DNA from: Beta vulgaris subsp. vulgaris
Taxonomy: Eukaryota > Streptophyta > Magnoliopsida > Caryophyllales > Amaranthaceae
DNA: 64,000 nt
NCBI RefSeq assembly: GCF_026745355.1
Contig: NC_079204.1
Coordinates: 131,501 to 195,500, forward strand
Direction of reading: 5' to 3'
Part shown: positions 23,749-36,868 of the stretch, piece by piece
Position numbering within the stretch: position 1 is the stretch's first letter
How the letters are laid out: the number at the start of each line of letters is the position of its first letter
Made by a program: the position numbers and the translations under genes
Notes under the pieces: model-generated
Seen by the model: only the letters and a program-made list of their open reading frames with translations
Databases searched by the model: none
Told to the model about the DNA's origin: nothing

Positions 23749-23786
23749 CTAGTTTTAGGCCCGTGCACAATGCACGGGAACTATTT
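23749..23786 (-). mobile_element. Helitron 3' terminus
   Basis: The minus strand reads a strong hairpin CCCGTGCATTGTGCACGGG, then CCTAAAACTAG followed by T. A hairpin about 10 nt before a CTRR end with insertion before T is the defining Helitron 3' structure. The 5' end was not located, so the element's length is unknown. Confidence 0.6.
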
Positions 23787-23981
23787 AGTATAATAGCAAT
23801 GTTTATATATCAGCTACAATGAAAACGTGTAAACGATTCTTACGTTAACTTGATAAAAAAAACTCTGTGTTTAAGAGATATACACCTTTATATTAATTAT
23901 AAAGTTGTTTAACATATACATGATACTGATATGTTTTGGAAGACTTCTTTTTAGTGCAAAACGAAATTTATTAAGAAGTTA

Positions 23982-24245
23982 CTTCCTCCGTTCTATTTCT
24001 ATAATATTGCAAAATGAGATTTTTACACTATTCATTCACCATCATAACCTTTCACTATATATTATGATTTTTATGTCAGGAAAAATATTGTCTTGTGGGG
24101 TCTTGTTAGATTCGTCTCGATATATACTTCAGAATATCAATTTTGTATAATTTTACTAAAAAGTAATTAAAGATATTAATAGTTAAAATAGTGTATTAGC
24201 AAACGTGAAAACTCAATTGTTGCAGTAGAAAAAGAACGGAGGTTG
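23982..24245. mobile_element. Stowaway-like MITE
   Basis: Ends CTTCCTCCGTTCTATTTCTA and the complement of AGAAAAAGAACGGAGGTTG, with TA on both sides (23980-23981 and 24246-24247). It is AT-rich and non-coding. Confidence 0.7.
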
Positions 24246-24620
24246 TATAACATACTCGATCATAAGCAAAGCCAACAACACCTTATGTTGAGATGACAAA
24301 GGTAAATTAATGATCTCAACTGCTTCAAAAAGGGAGAAAATTTGCACGAACTTGGTCTTATCCTAGTAACCACTTAGGGGTCAATTGTCTTAGAAACCCT
24401 CTCCACATTACAGTCTTCATTTTTTACTCGAAATGGCCTTAAAGTGTTAGACTTCCCATGTTCTTTCTCATATAAATTAGTACTATTAGGCAATTTTTAC
24501 TCGTGACTGAGAAATGGCTACATAAAATTAGCCATGACTAAGAACTGGTCTCGGGAGATACAAAGCTACCATGTGATAGCGATTGTCCTTGACTTTTAAC
24601 ACATGGTCAAAAACTGTCTT

Positions 24621-24990
24621 TTTTGAAACATCATAAGAAATTTTGTTCCAACTGACGGAATAAGTACCATATGGGGTATAAATACCTTATTCCCCGTTGC
24701 TAACTGAAATACCACAATTTCGATGATATATTGTATCATACCTTATTCCAAATTGTGTGTATTTTTTGAAACATCATAAGAAAAATTTGTTCCAACTGAC
24801 GGAATAAGTACCATGTCCATATGGGGTATAAATACCTTATTCCCTGTTGGTACCTGAAATTACCATCATTTCGATGATATATTGTATCATACTTTATTCC
24901 CCGTTCCATCTGACGTAATGAGTATCATACGGGGTTTCCCACTTTACTTTTTTGCCTAAATACCTTATTCCCCGTTGCTACTTGAAATAA
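24621..24990. repeat. 143-bp tandem repeat, about 2.5 units
   Basis: Units start at 24621 and 24764 with TTTTGAAACATCATAAGAAA, and a partial third unit follows. Each unit contains CCAACTGACGGAATAAGTAC and the shorter iterated ATACCTTATTCCCCGTTG. Copy 2 differs by small indels (for example the extra GTCC in ACCATGTCCATATGG). It looks like an early-stage satellite. Confidence 0.85.
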
Positions 24991-25634
24991 TCCTTACTCA
25001 TTAGTTTCTTCCTAAAAACAATTTTAGAATATATTATGCCACCACAATTTTAATATTAAAATAATTTAGAAAATGATAATTTTGTATAGTAAACAAATAT
25101 AAATACACAATACTTGTATAATGTCTGTGTGTTATATAAGTTCTCCATATAATTTCCATTTCAATATTATCTTTTACATCAAAGAAAAAAGAAGCTGTCA
25201 AAACAAAGTGCATAGGCAAATTAACAACTTTTCTAATTCGATAACTTTTAATCTTTCAACAACAGTTTTACTGTCTTATAGACCAACTAAAATTGAATAC
25301 TTATAAATCCCTCTTTTGATATATAAGTTTGATATATAATTAACTCATTTTGTTGATTCACCTTCTCAATTAGTGTCTCGAAGCTCATTAAAGAAAGCTA
25401 TATTTATAATTTAAGCACATAGGCCATGTTGCACTCTCTCTGCTAATCCTTTATTTTAGAATTTTAATATAAAATGGGCCAAATTCAAAGTGTACATTTT
25501 CTTTAAAAATGATATTAATATCAAGCATACGTTCATAAGTGGATGTATTTATATTTTTGTTTCATTTGAATGTAAGAGCGTGGAAAAATTTTGAGTGATC
25601 CTAAGGTTAACCCTCTATACAATAAAATAATAAT

Positions 25635-25717
25635 AGTAATATATTATATAATATATATATATATATATATAATATATAATATATATATATATATATATAA
25701 TATATATATATATAATA
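25635..25717. repeat. (AT)n microsatellite
   Basis: About 80 bp of nearly pure TA/AT dinucleotides with occasional AATATA interruptions. A length-variable, cruciform-prone tract. Confidence 0.9.
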
Positions 25718-25964
25718 AATTGGAGAGAGAACAATCATAAAATTAATGTCTGAATGTATCTCTGCCAAGAAATTTCAATAATTAGAGGGTTGGCAACCCG
25801 TTGGATCACCTAATCATCTAAATTTTTTCGAACTTATATCGTCATAGTTTTGTCAAAATAAGTTGAAGTGAACCGACCCTTATATGTTGGTTTTCACTTT
25901 TTTACCTAATTTAATTTCTTGTTTCATATATTGTCTCTTGTCTTACTTCTCTCACTTTAAGGGA

Positions 25965-26062
25965 CTGTTCTCCCCAGCTTATTTTCAGTTCAGTTCAATT
26001 CCTAAATTGTTATCATTACTATTAGTTACAATTTAATTCAGTTCAGTTCAATTCTGTTCAGT
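25965..26062. mobile_element. MITE remnant with CAGTTCAGTTC repeats
   Basis: Begins GGGACTGTTCTCCCCAGC and carries CAGTTCAGTTCAATTC on both sides of a short spacer. It is the reverse-oriented relative of 9979-10075. Confidence 0.45.
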
Positions 26063-26339
26063 TGGTGAGATGTTTTGAAATTGTGGGTATGTAATATTTA
26101 ATGGGTTTAACATAATGTTTGTGAATACTTATGGTTATAGAGCTGGTATTAGTCATTTCTTTACCTAAATTATAGCAATTATAAAACAATCAATTTCCTA
26201 ATTAGTGGATATAAAACACGGAACTATTGGATAAAAAAAACTTCTCATAAAATGATCTAGAAAAATTGTTGAACATCCTTCAGCACAGGCATGTATCTCA
26301 AAGAAAAAAAAAGAGAGAAAAAGAGTAAAACATCTTTGC

Positions 26340-26545
26340 ATGCATGTGTATGTACTTGCAAGGATTTATAATACAATCATTCAATCGTGTGTAACTAAAT
26401 TTCCTTAAAGAATTTTTTAAAAAAATCAATGAAATCATTTTAATAGGATTGACACGTGGCTTTGAATTGTGTATATATTCTTGCATGGATTTATAATACG
26501 GTCATTCAATTGTGTGTAACTAAATTTTCTTAAACAATTTCAGTA
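26340..26545. repeat. Imperfect about 122-bp direct duplication
   Basis: TGCAAGGATTTATAATAC with TGTGTAACTAAATTTCCTTA recurs about 122 bp later as TGCATGGATTTATAATAC with TGTGTAACTAAATTTTCTTA. A linked segment, ATCATTTTAATAGGATTGACACGTGGC, recurs in diverged form at 26790-26820. Confidence 0.7.
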
Positions 26546-26794
26546 TCAAATCTAAAATCATCCTGCAAATATTTTTCAACTTCAAAAAGAGTAGCTGAAT
26601 GGAATATTTGACAGGAAAGGAAAAACCTTGGAAGATTTGCTTAAGTCGAGATTTCCTTCCAGTGAGGAATCTTACTTTTACAGCCCAAAATCACGGATAT
26701 ATCTTCAACTTAAGGAAATTGGAGGTTTCCTAAAGCATTCAATGACTGATTTTCAAAATTTGGGAAACTAATAATAAAGGAATCAAACATAATC

Positions 26795-26921
26795 ATTTTA
26801 ATGGAATGTGACACGTGGCATCTATTTCATTGCTCTATGAATGTGAGGTGAATTGTGAGAGCAGAATTTCTATGAGGCTGCCACGTAGGCTAATTTTTTC
26901 TTGCTTTAATATTATATATGA
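26795..26921 (-). mobile_element. Probable Helitron 5' terminus
   Basis: On the minus strand the segment starts TCATATATAATATTAAAGCA after A, then carries TACGTGGCAGCC. Plant Helitrons commonly open with TC followed by an AT-rich stretch and ACGTGG-like motifs. No matching 3' end was paired with confidence. Confidence 0.4.
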
Positions 26922-28081
26922 TTATTTTTGGGAGTTTTCGAGATGTTCATTACTAAACCTATAACAGTTTGAGAATAGTCTCGAAAATTGAGACTGATCA
27001 AACCAAACCTGACAAATTCACGATAAATAGTGTAAAAACGTCAATGACAAAAATTAAGTTGACTTGATGAAAAAGTGACAAAAGTAAAATAAATTTCACA
27101 AAATCACATTGCACACTCGTAAAACAAAGCACGTCTATCTCATAAACTTTTAATCAACGAACTCAAAATCAAGACAACCAATTATTTCAACTAAAGTCTA
27201 ATTAAGGTTGTATGTTAACAAACATATAATGGCTATACTATTGAAGAACCAAGGTTAATACCTATACTTCATTATTTGACCTATATATATAATAGCAGGA
27301 ACTCATATTAATATAGTACAACTGGAAAAAAAAAAAAAAGTACATCTCGAAAAAAAGGTACTAATACCTTATTTGTGAATTGTAGCAAATTGTGATATTG
27401 ATGTGTAAGTAGATTGTTGAGATATTGCAATGATTAAGAACAAGTTTCTGAATAATATCAAAGGTTGAAGAAAAACAAGTCCACCAACAATAATTACCCC
27501 ACGATGAACACTCATCTTTTTGCATTTTGCATTTCGCAAGAGTAGTATTATTACCCAATGGCCAATGACTGCTTCAAATAAAGTACATCTAATCCTACTC
27601 TCTATAGTCTAAATAACAACTTTGTCCACTTCACAAAATCACAATCCTTTATCCATCTGTTAAACAGTAAAATGGCTCATTTTATCCAAATTATTTACCC
27701 CTTCTGTTTTCTGTCTCACAAAGCATGCAAAGGACTTCTAAAATGGATATGGAACTTTATCTAATACTACTACTACATGTAAGGAAAGGAATTGTACTGC
27801 ATAAATCTCATGTATCTTTCATACTTCTGTCCTTTTGCATTATCACATTATTTCTATTTACACCAAATGTAAAAAACACAACTGAATTTTCTGAGATTTT
27901 GCTAATAGTAATCTAATAGCTCTCCATTTAACAAAGAGGTACATTACTCAGTTTTGGTAATCAAGATTATTTTTTCGCTTATTAAAAAACTTTTACATAC
28001 TAATTTAAATTGATTTTTACAAAAACGAAATATTTCCAAGTTTGTCAACATTTATCCTGTCAAATTCGAGTATTAATTCAC

Positions 28082-28189
28082 GTTCAACTAAACCATCCCA
28101 AATCTCTTCATTTTCGTTTCACACTCAGATCATTTGTTCAACTAAACCATCCCAAATTCCTTCATTTTCATTTCATACTCGATCATTCG
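28082..28189. repeat. 54-bp tandem duplication
   Basis: GTTCAACTAAACCATCCCAA begins at 28082 and again at 28136. The two units differ at a few bases. Non-coding. Confidence 0.85.
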
Positions 28190-29380
28190 TTCAGAGAATC
28201 GACCGCAAGAGCGCGGTATTGATGTAGGTGCAATGGATGTTCATTTTCAATGATTCTTGTCCTCCTATACCTTAGCCATGGTAAAACAGAACAGGATTCC
28301 CTAAGGCTATTCAGAGCAAAGACAGGGACACAAAACAGTATGAGCTCAGCATCTTGGTACTAAATTCATCAAAATAAGTACCTTTTTCTCAAAAAATAAA
28401 AAAAAGCTTCATGTACACATGTGGTATCTCAACCATGTAGATTGCGTTCCATTGTCAACACAACCTGGATACCACTAAGGCACTACTACTACTATTACAT
28501 TTTTCAACCAATGCAGGGCCCCTTTACCCTTTTAAAATAAGGGCAACAACAGCTTCTTCGGATATAACTGAGGGAGGTAAATAGAGTTTATCACTACCCT
28601 TTCAATTATCGCTATCAGTTTCTAGTTTTTGGTTTTAAGATTTTAAAAATCCTACGACCATGTTTATTTCGGAAAATTGACAACCAAAAAACTAGAAACT
28701 AGTTTCTGTATATTTCTGTATAACGAACAGTTTCTTAAGTTGAGACTTCTAACCTTCATTCTATGAATAAAATTAACCAAAAACAACAAAGATCAAAGAG
28801 CTCAAGTGGGATTTAAGCATAAAAAAGATGTACACAAAGTATTAAGATTGACTATTGAGAGTCATTCATCAAAAAGCAATTCTGCATAAAAAGAACCTCA
28901 AACTTCTACAAAGAACCAAAAAAAAATCAAATGAGATTTATACAAAACAGTCTAAACACTAGACAATCAACATTTTGTTATTCAAGTTAGAACAAGAGTA
29001 GTAAAAGGAAACTTAAGGAAGAATAATAAAAACTCCTAGCAATCGGCAGAATTCTCCCACCCTTTCATATGCACAAGCAATGCAGTCACGACAGAACACC
29101 CTTAAAAGAAAGGTGAATATGTGGCCTTAAAATGAATAGTCACTTCTTGATAAGCCCAGGCTGCTGAAAAAAAACATTCAAAACTTTTTTTCGAAAATGT
29201 AGCAAATATGTGAATTTAACTAAAATCTATACCAGCCAAGAAAGGCAATCTCTAGCTGAATATGGTGGTCCAGAAGCTGGTTTAATAATTTGACGAATAG
29301 AGTTCCTTTCCTCCCGAATTGCGGCAGCAGCTATGGTGGTATGTACATTGATAATGTCACGGGGCCTTAAAAGGTTACTC

Positions 29381-31775
29381 TCACATATTCACAGGAATAT
29401 TATCCAAGGTGTAACCATCGAAGTCGAACTCACCAGACCCAATGCCTTCTTGCTGCTAGAAAGCAAACAACTTCAGATGAGTTTTAAGTTAATGGTCACA
29501 GGTGGAGGAGCCTCATATTAGGAGTACAGTCAAAGGTATCACAATTTCTCCCCCCCAAAAAAATATGATGATAATAATAAATGCCAAAAAGATGTAACTA
29601 ACTTATTTGCAGATCAAAAGTGCAGACAAACGATTCAATAATATGATGGACTGTCAAGGAAAAACAGTGCAGTGTATGCTATCCAGACAAGTTCTTTCCC
29701 ATAATCGCCCTATTTTTTAAACATTGAAAAGTTACTTCTAGTCAATTTGAGGCAATATCAATTCTATTTCTCGTATTGCGGAGATTATTTCCTTTGAAAA
29801 CTTGTCCATACTTTGATGGTATATCAATATCGTGTTTATCATTTTACAAGACATGCTTTAAGATGCCATAACCACAGGACTTATCATTTTACAAGACATG
29901 CTTTAAGATGCCATAACCACAGGACTTCCATAATGACTTAAAATGTGATATGTGTTAAAAATCGGCACGTTATGACTCAATTTTTCTTCTTTTTTTTTTG
30001 GTTATTTTAGACAAGAAAGAACTACCAATGTTTTGAAAGAATATATACTGTAAAAGGAAAATAGGAGATAGAAATGTAAGAAACTAAAAACTAAAATCCA
30101 ATAGTAATTATTTCCTCAATCGTGTTCTGTATTAACAAAGCAAAACTAAGACCTATCCCTTACCTGCTTCAGTAGTGCACTCATCAAATCTTCCTGACCA
30201 TAGGGCTCGGAGAAGAGGTTAGCCCCCGGATTCACCACATCAGAAACACTCTCCGCCTTCACCCTTGAAGAACTGTGAGCAAGTACGCTGTTGAGATTAT
30301 GATTCATATTTTGCATACCCACATGTTGATTTTCTAATCCAGTTGAATACATCAACTTCCCAGACATGGCATGCCCATTCTGTTCATTCTTCTGAGCGGG
30401 AACATATGACTGATTCACCATAATGGAGGGTGCTACATTCACACCGTTTTGAATAGATGTTACATGTTGGGAGGACCCGGCATAGCTCATGTTAGGATTC
30501 TGCAACTGCCAGTCTTGAGACTTGTGCTGAAGTTCACTGAACAAATCATAACTTCCAACGAATCCTCTTGTTACTTTTATATCAGAGCTAACTTCCTCTT
30601 GATTAAATCCCTTGGATGAGATAGACGTCATCCCTGGGGTACTCCCTAGAGGGAAACCATTACCCGGTAATTCGGAAATTTGGTTCACAGAGAAATCTAC
30701 CACTGGGCCTGCTTGAGAAACAGGATCATAACCCATACTATTTCTAGATAGAACTGCACTAGCAGTCCCATTGGAATGCAATGGCTGCCCGATAGAGGGC
30801 TGAATCCGTGAAACTTGACTACTGACACTTTCATTTGAAATATGTCCCCTTGATTGTTGTGGGACCATTGGGTGCATCAGCAAAGAGCTATTCTGATGGC
30901 TACTTGAAGCAGTAGCTTGCATGTTCATGCTCCCAAGGGTTTGTGCAGATTGATTCATGCCGGCAAGTTGCTTTGGTTCCATTGTTGTCGGGATCCCATG
31001 TAGCAGGTTCATTTGCTTATTAGCATTGCTAATTTGTGATTGCTGTCCCTCTCCATATCTTAACTTGGAGTTTTCAAAGCTAAAAAGGTTTCTTTGGTCA
31101 ACAAATGGCATGGACATGCCAGGTTTAATGGTTGGAGGGAGTCTCGTATATGCTGCTAGAGTCTGAGCTGAAAGTTGACCAGTGGCTGCAAGGGTTTGGA
31201 GATCAATACCGCCAAGTTGTGTTATTGTGCTGAAACTGGGGTCCTGGGGCATAAATGAGTTGTTTAATCCACCTTGGTGCTGTGACACTCCACTCAGCCT
31301 TCTCAGATATAAGCGATATTTCTGCACCAGGCAACATAAGGTGTGAGTCCAGATAGATGGAGTAGAGAGAGCAGAGAAGGACCTGGAGCTTTATAGTAGT
31401 AGTATGTATATATATATACATAGATAGATAGATACCTGAAGATGGCTAGCGACATTTTCTCTTGTAAGCCCAGGAACATTCATCAGCTCCAAAATTTTCT
31501 TTGGAACAGCTTCTGGAACATAGATCCAACAGAAAACACAAGCTTAGAAAATTTAACAGAGGTAGTTAATCTAGTTTATAAACATGTTGACAAAAGCTCT
31601 CTTGAAATGGTTCAAACAACCAAAAAAAGTTGCTATCTATATCAGCAGAACAGTTGCCAAATATCTAAGAGATTCAAAGCTCAGGCAATCATTTGAATGG
31701 ATGAAGAAAGAACCATCAAGAGCAAAGCAAGCATTTCAACATTAAGTCAATAGGTTCATTTGAATATGGTAGCAA

Positions 31776-31825
<50 letters not shown>

Positions 31826-33364
31826 GTCCCAGAACTATATTGTGGTACATCTCCATGCTTCCAGAACAAACTATTAAGTTATTTAGCTTTAAATAATTCC
31901 AAAACTAAGTCAAGCTTTAAACCTACCACCAACACAATGATACATTTCTTCAACAAGAGTCGGATGCCTTGACAAACATGTAAACCAGAGTTACTAGAAT
32001 AAATTTTGTCAGCAATAAGTAAAAGAAGTAAATGGAAAGGTTTCTTACTGTCAATGCCAAGCTGGTTAACAGCAGCCACAAACTGTTGGTGAAGCTCAAC
32101 TGACCAAACAACCCGAGGTTTCTTAAGTGTAGTAGTATCATCCTTATCCTCTGACTCGTCATCTTCGCCACTTTTCCTCTTTGCATTCTTCCAATTTCCT
32201 TCGTTCGCGGGGGATGAGACTGCATCGTCTTGTTTTAGCTGCCGATCCCCTTCATCCCAACTCCCTGATTGCTCAACATCTCTGTACTCATTCTTCTTCT
32301 TCCTCACCACATGCTGCCATATGTTTTTAAGTGCCTCAATTCTCACAGGTTTGATCAAATAATCACAAGCTCCGTGTGTAACACCCTTCATCACAACTCC
32401 TTTGCTATCATCAGCAGACATCACTGTTTCATTGAATACATGTAAGGATTTGAAAGCAAATCAAAAGGACTATAGAATCAGTTTTTCAGGTCAAAGATGC
32501 TCACTGATAACAGGCAAGTCCATTTCCAAACCAACATGTTCAAGCAGTTTGAACCCATCCATATCGGGCATATGTACATCGCTTATAACGATATCAAACC
32601 CGTTCCTGTTCTCTCGGAGCCAGGACAACGCAACCTCAGCTCTATTTGTCTTGGTAACTGAAACATAAATATACACAAACTCACTATCCAAATCAATCGA
32701 ACAGAACGAATCGACAACGATCTCAATAGCAAAGACCTCTAAAACAAGGAGATTCATCCACCATCTACAAGTCAAACCTTGTAAACAATCCTAGATCAGT
32801 GCTACATCAAAGTTCCAAAACAGAAATCACAAAAAAAAAAAAAAAAAAAAAATCATGATTCAACAAATCTAGCATAGTCCATTCTCAAAGACATAATATG
32901 TCAATAATTAAGTATTCCATAGAATTTAAGGAGTTACCATATTATTAATATCAAAACCAATAAATCAAAAGTCTAACATACAAACCAACATAAATCAAAA
33001 CATACCCATAACACGCAATTGACCAAATTAACCCGCCAAAAGTAATTCTTAACTAAAAACCAACAAAACAATAAAATTACAAAAACAAAATTACATAAAT
33101 AACAGTTGGATCAACTAAAATTCAACCCAATAATTGAAGTTCAAACTTAAGTAAAGAAATTACAGTAAAAGTAAAAAAAAAATTACCTTCATACCGACAA
33201 GTTCTAAGCATCTTCTCTAAGATGGTGAGACAAGTTGGATCATCATCAACCACAAGTACTCGAAGACCCACCGGAAACTGGTCACCGGAAGAATCCGCCA
33301 TTTTCCGGTTAACCGTAGAACCAGACAAAGTCATGGATCCCACTACTCCACCCACCAAATTCAT
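29381..33364 (-). CDS. Type-B cytokinin response regulator (ARR1/ARR2-like)
   Basis: Six exons in transcription order: 33364-33187, 32657-32505, 32423-32049, 31512-31436, 31321-30164, 29455-29381. All junctions are GT-AG and keep frame, giving 671 aa. Receiver domain (about 33-150) has the acidic pair in VVDDDP, phospho-acceptor Asp86 in [11 protein letters not shown], and Lys135 in DYLIKPVR. An acidic/basic linker ([15 protein letters not shown]) precedes the GARP/Myb-like DNA-binding domain (about 211-272: [46 protein letters not shown]). A long Gln/Ser/Asn-rich activation region follows, and the C-terminus [16 protein letters not shown] is typical of the ARR1/ARR2/ARR10/ARR12 clade. It works as a nuclear transcription factor activated by His-to-Asp phosphorelay from cytokinin receptors. 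The last acceptor is a tandem TAGCAG (NAGNAG), so one Gln may be optional. Assignment to a single Arabidopsis ARR is not attempted. Confidence 0.95.
29836..29925. repeat. Perfect 45-bp tandem duplication in the last ARR intron
   Basis: The 45-bp unit beginning TTATCATTTTACAAGACATG and ending CCACAGGAC occurs at 29836-29880 and 29881-29925 without a difference, so the duplication is recent. It lies inside the 708-bp intron between ARR exons 5 and 6. Confidence 0.93.
31779..31826. repeat. (TA)n(GA)n compound microsatellite in ARR intron 3
   Basis: About 15 TA units followed by about nine GA units within the 31513-32048 intron. Likely polymorphic in length. Confidence 0.9.
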
Positions 33365-33844
33365 ATCATCTAAACTTTATAATTAATACAAGATTAGAGA
33401 AAAATTAAGGGGTTTGACCCACCAAAAATAATTTGGGGAAGAATAATAAAAAGGGATCAAATTTATCACGTAATTAATTTCTGCATGGACTAATTTAAAG
33501 CAAATCCCACTCAAAAATTGAAGTTGAATGGAATCTTGGAAAAAGAAAAAGAAATTAAACCCAGTATAAGATTCTTATTGGGTTTTTTTTTTCTTTTGTT
33601 TTTTTTTTTTTTTTTACTGATTTGAGTATGAAAACTTTGGGAGTGAAAGATTAGATTTTGAGAGAGTTTTGGAGGAAATTAAAGAGACCCAATTCGAAAT
33701 TCAGGAATTTGCGGAAACCCAGTTGAGATCTTTGCGAAAATCTGAGAATAAGAGGAAGAAAAGTAGAGAGAGAAAGTGAAGTTGAAGTGAGGAGAGAGAA
33801 AATGAAAGAAAGATAAAAGCAAAGAGGAATAAATTGATGTGTTT

Positions 33845-33858
33845 TTAAATATAAGAAA
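33845..33858 (-). promoter_or_regulatory. Possible TATA element of the ARR gene
   Basis: The minus strand reads TTATATTTAAAAACAC about 490 bp upstream of the ATG, followed by a CT-rich stretch (ACTTTCTCTCTCTACTTTTC) that looks like a long 5' leader. Type-B ARR mRNAs often have long leaders. No transcription start evidence is available. Confidence 0.3.
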
Positions 33859-33960
33859 AAATGAACTAAGTAGAAGTATAAAATAAATAAAGAAATGAAA
33901 ATTATGAGGTTGAAGACATGGCTTCACCTTTTGCTGCGCTGCAAGTTCAACACTTCTGAG

Positions 33961-35325
33961 TTAAAAAATAAAATAAATTGTTAGAGAGAGAAAGAAAAAT
34001 GAAATATAATAAAATAAAATAAAAATAATGGTCTGAAATATTTTAATTGAAAGTGGGTCTCTTTGATGAGTGTGGATCCAGCTCACAAACATACGGAACT
34101 AAAATAACAAATCTCATTATACTAGTCATCTTATTTTGTTATAGGATGTAGTAGGAGAAAGAAAGTGAAATGGAGGTTTTTATAGGCTTATGCAAAAAAT
34201 GAATATTTATCATCACTCAAAAAAAAAATAAAAAAAAATCATTACAAATACTTTAGGGTAAAAAAATTTCAAATTTTATTTGCCAACTATCTTATCTAGC
34301 AACTTGCTTTCTTGAGTTATGTAATGAAAATCTTTAGTTTCCCATTTTAAAGAAGATCCTAATATAATGATTTGTTTCTCGTGATATAAAGTTTAAATTT
34401 TGAAGTCATATAATTTACCAAAAAGAGTTGTACTTAACATGGTAATATTAAATGTAAATATGGAAAAAATGATAATTAGGTTTAGCTATTTACTTGAATT
34501 AAAGGGGTTTAGTTATGATAAGATCTTGTATTTTTTTAATTATGTGAGTGTTGATGGAACAAGATCGTGATAAATTTATGATCGGAGATATTGTATAGGG
34601 ATTGTAGTAAAATTTCAAACAATGACTTTTTGATTATGCATATGTATGGTGATGTTTAAATGACAATGGAGTTTGTATATAAAATTATGGAAGTTTTGAA
34701 TTTTAGTACTTATCTTCGCTTTAATACTATTGGATTATACCATCATGCTTGGAGATAATGGGAACTCACCATGATGGTCCATCAGTTGACTTGGCTAATT
34801 TACACCAGTTTACCTTGATCGCATGGTACATGTTGAGATCATAAGTAATTGGGAATTTGTAATCGTGAATCATTTTACTATAAATCCAATTACTAGCTAA
34901 AAACACGTTTCATTTAAATGAGAGGGTTAACATCTTTTTAGCAACTTGTATTTAGAAAAAACATATAATGAAGAAATAAGAAAATAATCTTACAAAAATT
35001 AACAAAGCCCTTAGAAAATAATACATAAAATACGAATTTTTCTTTTTTAGACAAATAAAGGCTCGGATAAACTAATAGGAGTAGTTTATTTTTCTCCTAA
35101 AGGATTGCCTTCAAAGATAAGGTCCATAAACTTTAACCATGAGTTCTAAACTATATATTTATTTATTTTGCTCTCATTGGGGACTCCTTGATAAGAAGAA
35201 ATATCCTACTAGACCAACACCTATCGCGGTTCAACCAGCCCAATTACACAGGTTAGTATTTGAGAGTAGGGAAAAATAAGGGAATTCCTACTAACGTACA
35301 ATAATCTCAGTATATTATTACAATG
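33961..35325. other. Intergenic, no gene seen
   Basis: AT-rich sequence upstream of the ARR gene. Nothing beyond short homopolymers was recognised. Confidence 0.5.
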
Positions 35326-35335
35326 TGTATTCTTA

Positions 35336-35565
35336 CTTTTTTTAAGGCCCCTACTAGGGACCCCATGGTAAGATGGAGAACTTTGCTAAACCGGCACCTC
35401 ACGCAGGTTAATCCGATATGGGTTTGTGGACAAACACTTTGAGATCGGAGGAGATGGTAAGGAGAAATCCTTTTCCAAAGTTTTCCTAATGGGGATCGAA
35501 CCCCTAACCTTGAGGTTGGAACTTTGGAAGGCTCTTTCCTTGGCACTAGACCAAGCTTAGCTTGA
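35336..35565 (-). mobile_element. tRNA-derived SINE, family C
   Basis: On the minus strand the head reads GCTTGGTCTAGTGCCAAGG (box A-like), then GGTTAGGGGTTCGATCCCC (box B GGTTCGATCC), a body ending near GGGGTCCCTAGTAGGGGCC, and a short A tail. Direct repeats TGTATTCTTA at 35326-35335 and 35566-35575 flank it. Confidence 0.82.
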
Positions 35566-36661
35566 TGTATTCTTAGTAGAAATTGACCACATATATATAT
35601 TAACAAGTATACTGAGCAACATATAATAATTTAGTGGTATTATAATAACTTCCGATCATATAGGTCGCGGGATCGAGTCGCACCCCTTACATGAGGAATC
35701 CTCAATTTTCATTATAAGGGACTTCAATTTATTCATTAACTGGTATATGGTTGTATAGCTAGTAACTTATTATATTAGTCGTTATCTGTATATAAGTGTT
35801 TATTGGATAACTGTTAGCTTTTTGTATTTTAGCATGTTTATTTATCGTCTCAATTGAACATGTCTAATAATCTATCATTAAACACCTTCATTCGCCATTA
35901 GCATTTTGGGTCTAAATTGATTTTTCATTCCTCTATTTACAAACATCAATGTCTGAGGATTAGAGTGATCAATATTCTTAAAACCTAAACCTCTAATTTA
36001 TGATCAATCTTTTTGTTTATCAGACAAGACCACAATTGACTTCTTAAAGTGGAAATTTCAACTTAATTATGTAATTAATTAATTTTAATTTCGATATACA
36101 CATCTATATATTATTATGAAAAAGCAATATGGCCAAAACATGTTTTTATGCCATATATTTCCTCCTGTTTTGTTAATAAGATAGTTATGACATGATGTCT
36201 CCTCATTCATTTGGGGATTTCCACAAAATAGCAACTTATACAATAAAGTAAAACTTAACCAAAAGATTTAAACAAATGACATGCTGCCACGTGAACTCTC
36301 CCCTCCCCTACACAATCAAATGAGATATAAAAAGTATGTTTCAAGATTTGAACCCATGACCTCTTTTTTGATTTGCTAATGCACTAGCCAACTATACTAC
36401 AATACCCATGTTGGTCTTTGTGGAAAAAAATCATTTAAAGACGAGATATTATTCTATTTTTGAAAACTTCAAATACACGTTGGTAAATAATCCGGGGCGT
36501 ATTATCCGGGACAAGAACTAGTTAAAAATGTAAAAACAAGTTAAGATAAGTTATGGTAAGTTTAAATAAACTCCAATAAGTTTCAATAAGTTATACCACC
36601 TCACAAAATAAGTTTAAATAAGTTCTACCACATTATAAAGTACGTCTCCCAATTCAATTTG

Positions 36662-36868
36662 CTTCCTACGTTTCAATTTAGTTGTGATATTTTCTTCTTT
36701 AGGGAGTTTCAATTTAGTTGTGAAACTTTTATTTTGAGTAATAACATCTCTCTATCTCTCTCCTATTACATGGGACCCTTTTCTTTTCCTTCTCTATCTC
36801 TCTCCTCTCCAAAAAATTTATAGGAGTGCGTAATTTTAAGAGTGTCACAACTAAATTAAAACGGGGGA
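36662..36868. mobile_element. Stowaway-like MITE
   Basis: Ends CTTCCTACGTTTCAATTTAG and the complement of CTAAATTAAAACGGGGGAAG. Both inner arms carry AATTTAGTTGTGA. The flanking TA is not preserved on the left. Confidence 0.6.

Noticed and set aside
24424..24990. Repeat-spacer pattern that might suggest a CRISPR-like array
   Set aside because: The repeat is a long tandem unit with no unique spacers, and the window is clearly plant nuclear DNA.
31203..31421. Small minus-strand frame overlapping ARR exon 5
   Set aside because: It is a shifted frame over the exon-intron boundary. The real frame continues [11 protein letters not shown] from the GARP domain.
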